Below are positions 63,761 through 64,000 of a stretch of 64,000 nt of DNA, one piece after another. The notes under the pieces were generated by a model. The model did no database searches. It saw only the letters and a program-made list of their open reading frames with translations, and was not told where the DNA came from. The stretch's first letter is position 1. Every line of letters begins with the position of its first letter. The stretch is taken from NCBI RefSeq assembly GCF_032854445.1, contig NW_027017964.1, positions 124,001-188,000 on the forward strand, written 5' to 3'. Source of the DNA: Liolophura sinensis. Lineage: Eukaryota > Mollusca > Polyplacophora > Chitonida > Chitonidae. The position numbers and the translations under genes were made by a program.

Positions 63761-64000
63761 AAGCTTGTCGTAAAAGTCGACTAACCTAAAGTTCTCCTGT
63801 GTGAGCCCGGTGAATATAATAGGCTCACATCTTCCCGGTTGCGTGAGAGGCAACTGGGGAGCGACCTGTTTGCCGTGGTTTGCGACCCGTAATCTACGAG
63901 GACGGGATCCTGATGGCTGAGGGCGGGTTGGTCTTGCGAGATCCTCACGCCCAACACGTCACTTTGGCCCTTACTTGGGGAGAGACGGGAGGTCGGATGG
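63761..64000. other. 3' flank of the retrotransposon, unassigned
   Basis: GC-richer than the LINE remnant, with no recognisable gene. It may be a LINE 3' UTR or the start of another repeat cut by the window end. Confidence 0.3.

Overview
The window is animal genomic DNA, most likely from a marine invertebrate; the dispersed SINEs look mollusc-like, but the species is an inference. Both host genes are split by GT-AG introns, and the host part is AT-rich and full of SINEs, MITE-like elements and minisatellites. The middle is a GC-rich block with tightly packed, mostly intronless viral-type genes.

Layout. 1-13894: ten exons of DUS3L (tRNA-dihydrouridine synthase 3-like, + strand; the 5' end is missing), with large minisatellites in its introns. 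13895-21656: intergenic, dominated by 57-, 44- and 28-bp tandem arrays. 21657-27089: complete seven-exon RAB18 on the minus strand. 27090-28517: a large imperfect palindrome and an exon-like host fragment. 28518-43668: element 1, about 15 kb, a Polinton/Maverick- or adintovirus-like integrated element with terminal inverted repeats (TIRs). 43669-43960: short host spacer. About 43960-59420: element 2, a related element in the same orientation. 59420-60398: unassigned, with a direct repeat. 60399-63760: decayed non-LTR retrotransposon with endonuclease, RT and RNase H remnants.

How the viral genes fit together. Both elements carry the same block in the same order: a(-), b(-), c(-), d(+), e(-), putative capsid protein(+), packaging ATPase(+), h(+), i(+), j(+), k(+), DDE integrase(+), then a replication gene on the minus strand converging on the integrase. 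They differ in the replication module. Element 1 has a protein combining a family-B polymerase-like core, an SF1 helicase and an HNH nuclease, plus a small SSB-like gene. Element 2 has a canonical protein-primed-type PolB, a small cysteine-rich gene at the right end, and an extra small gene at the left end. Homologous morphogenesis and integrase genes joined to unrelated replication modules, side by side on one chromosome, is the main discovery here.

State. Element 2 is clearly dead: three SINE insertions with target-site duplications, nonsense codons, a 28-codon deletion in the integrase core and internal tandem duplications. Element 1 is more intact but has several single-base frameshifts. 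The single-copy host gene DUS3L also has several single-base shifts, mostly in homopolymers, so part of the damage may be assembly error rather than decay. All homology statements rest on motifs and recall of families; no database was searched.
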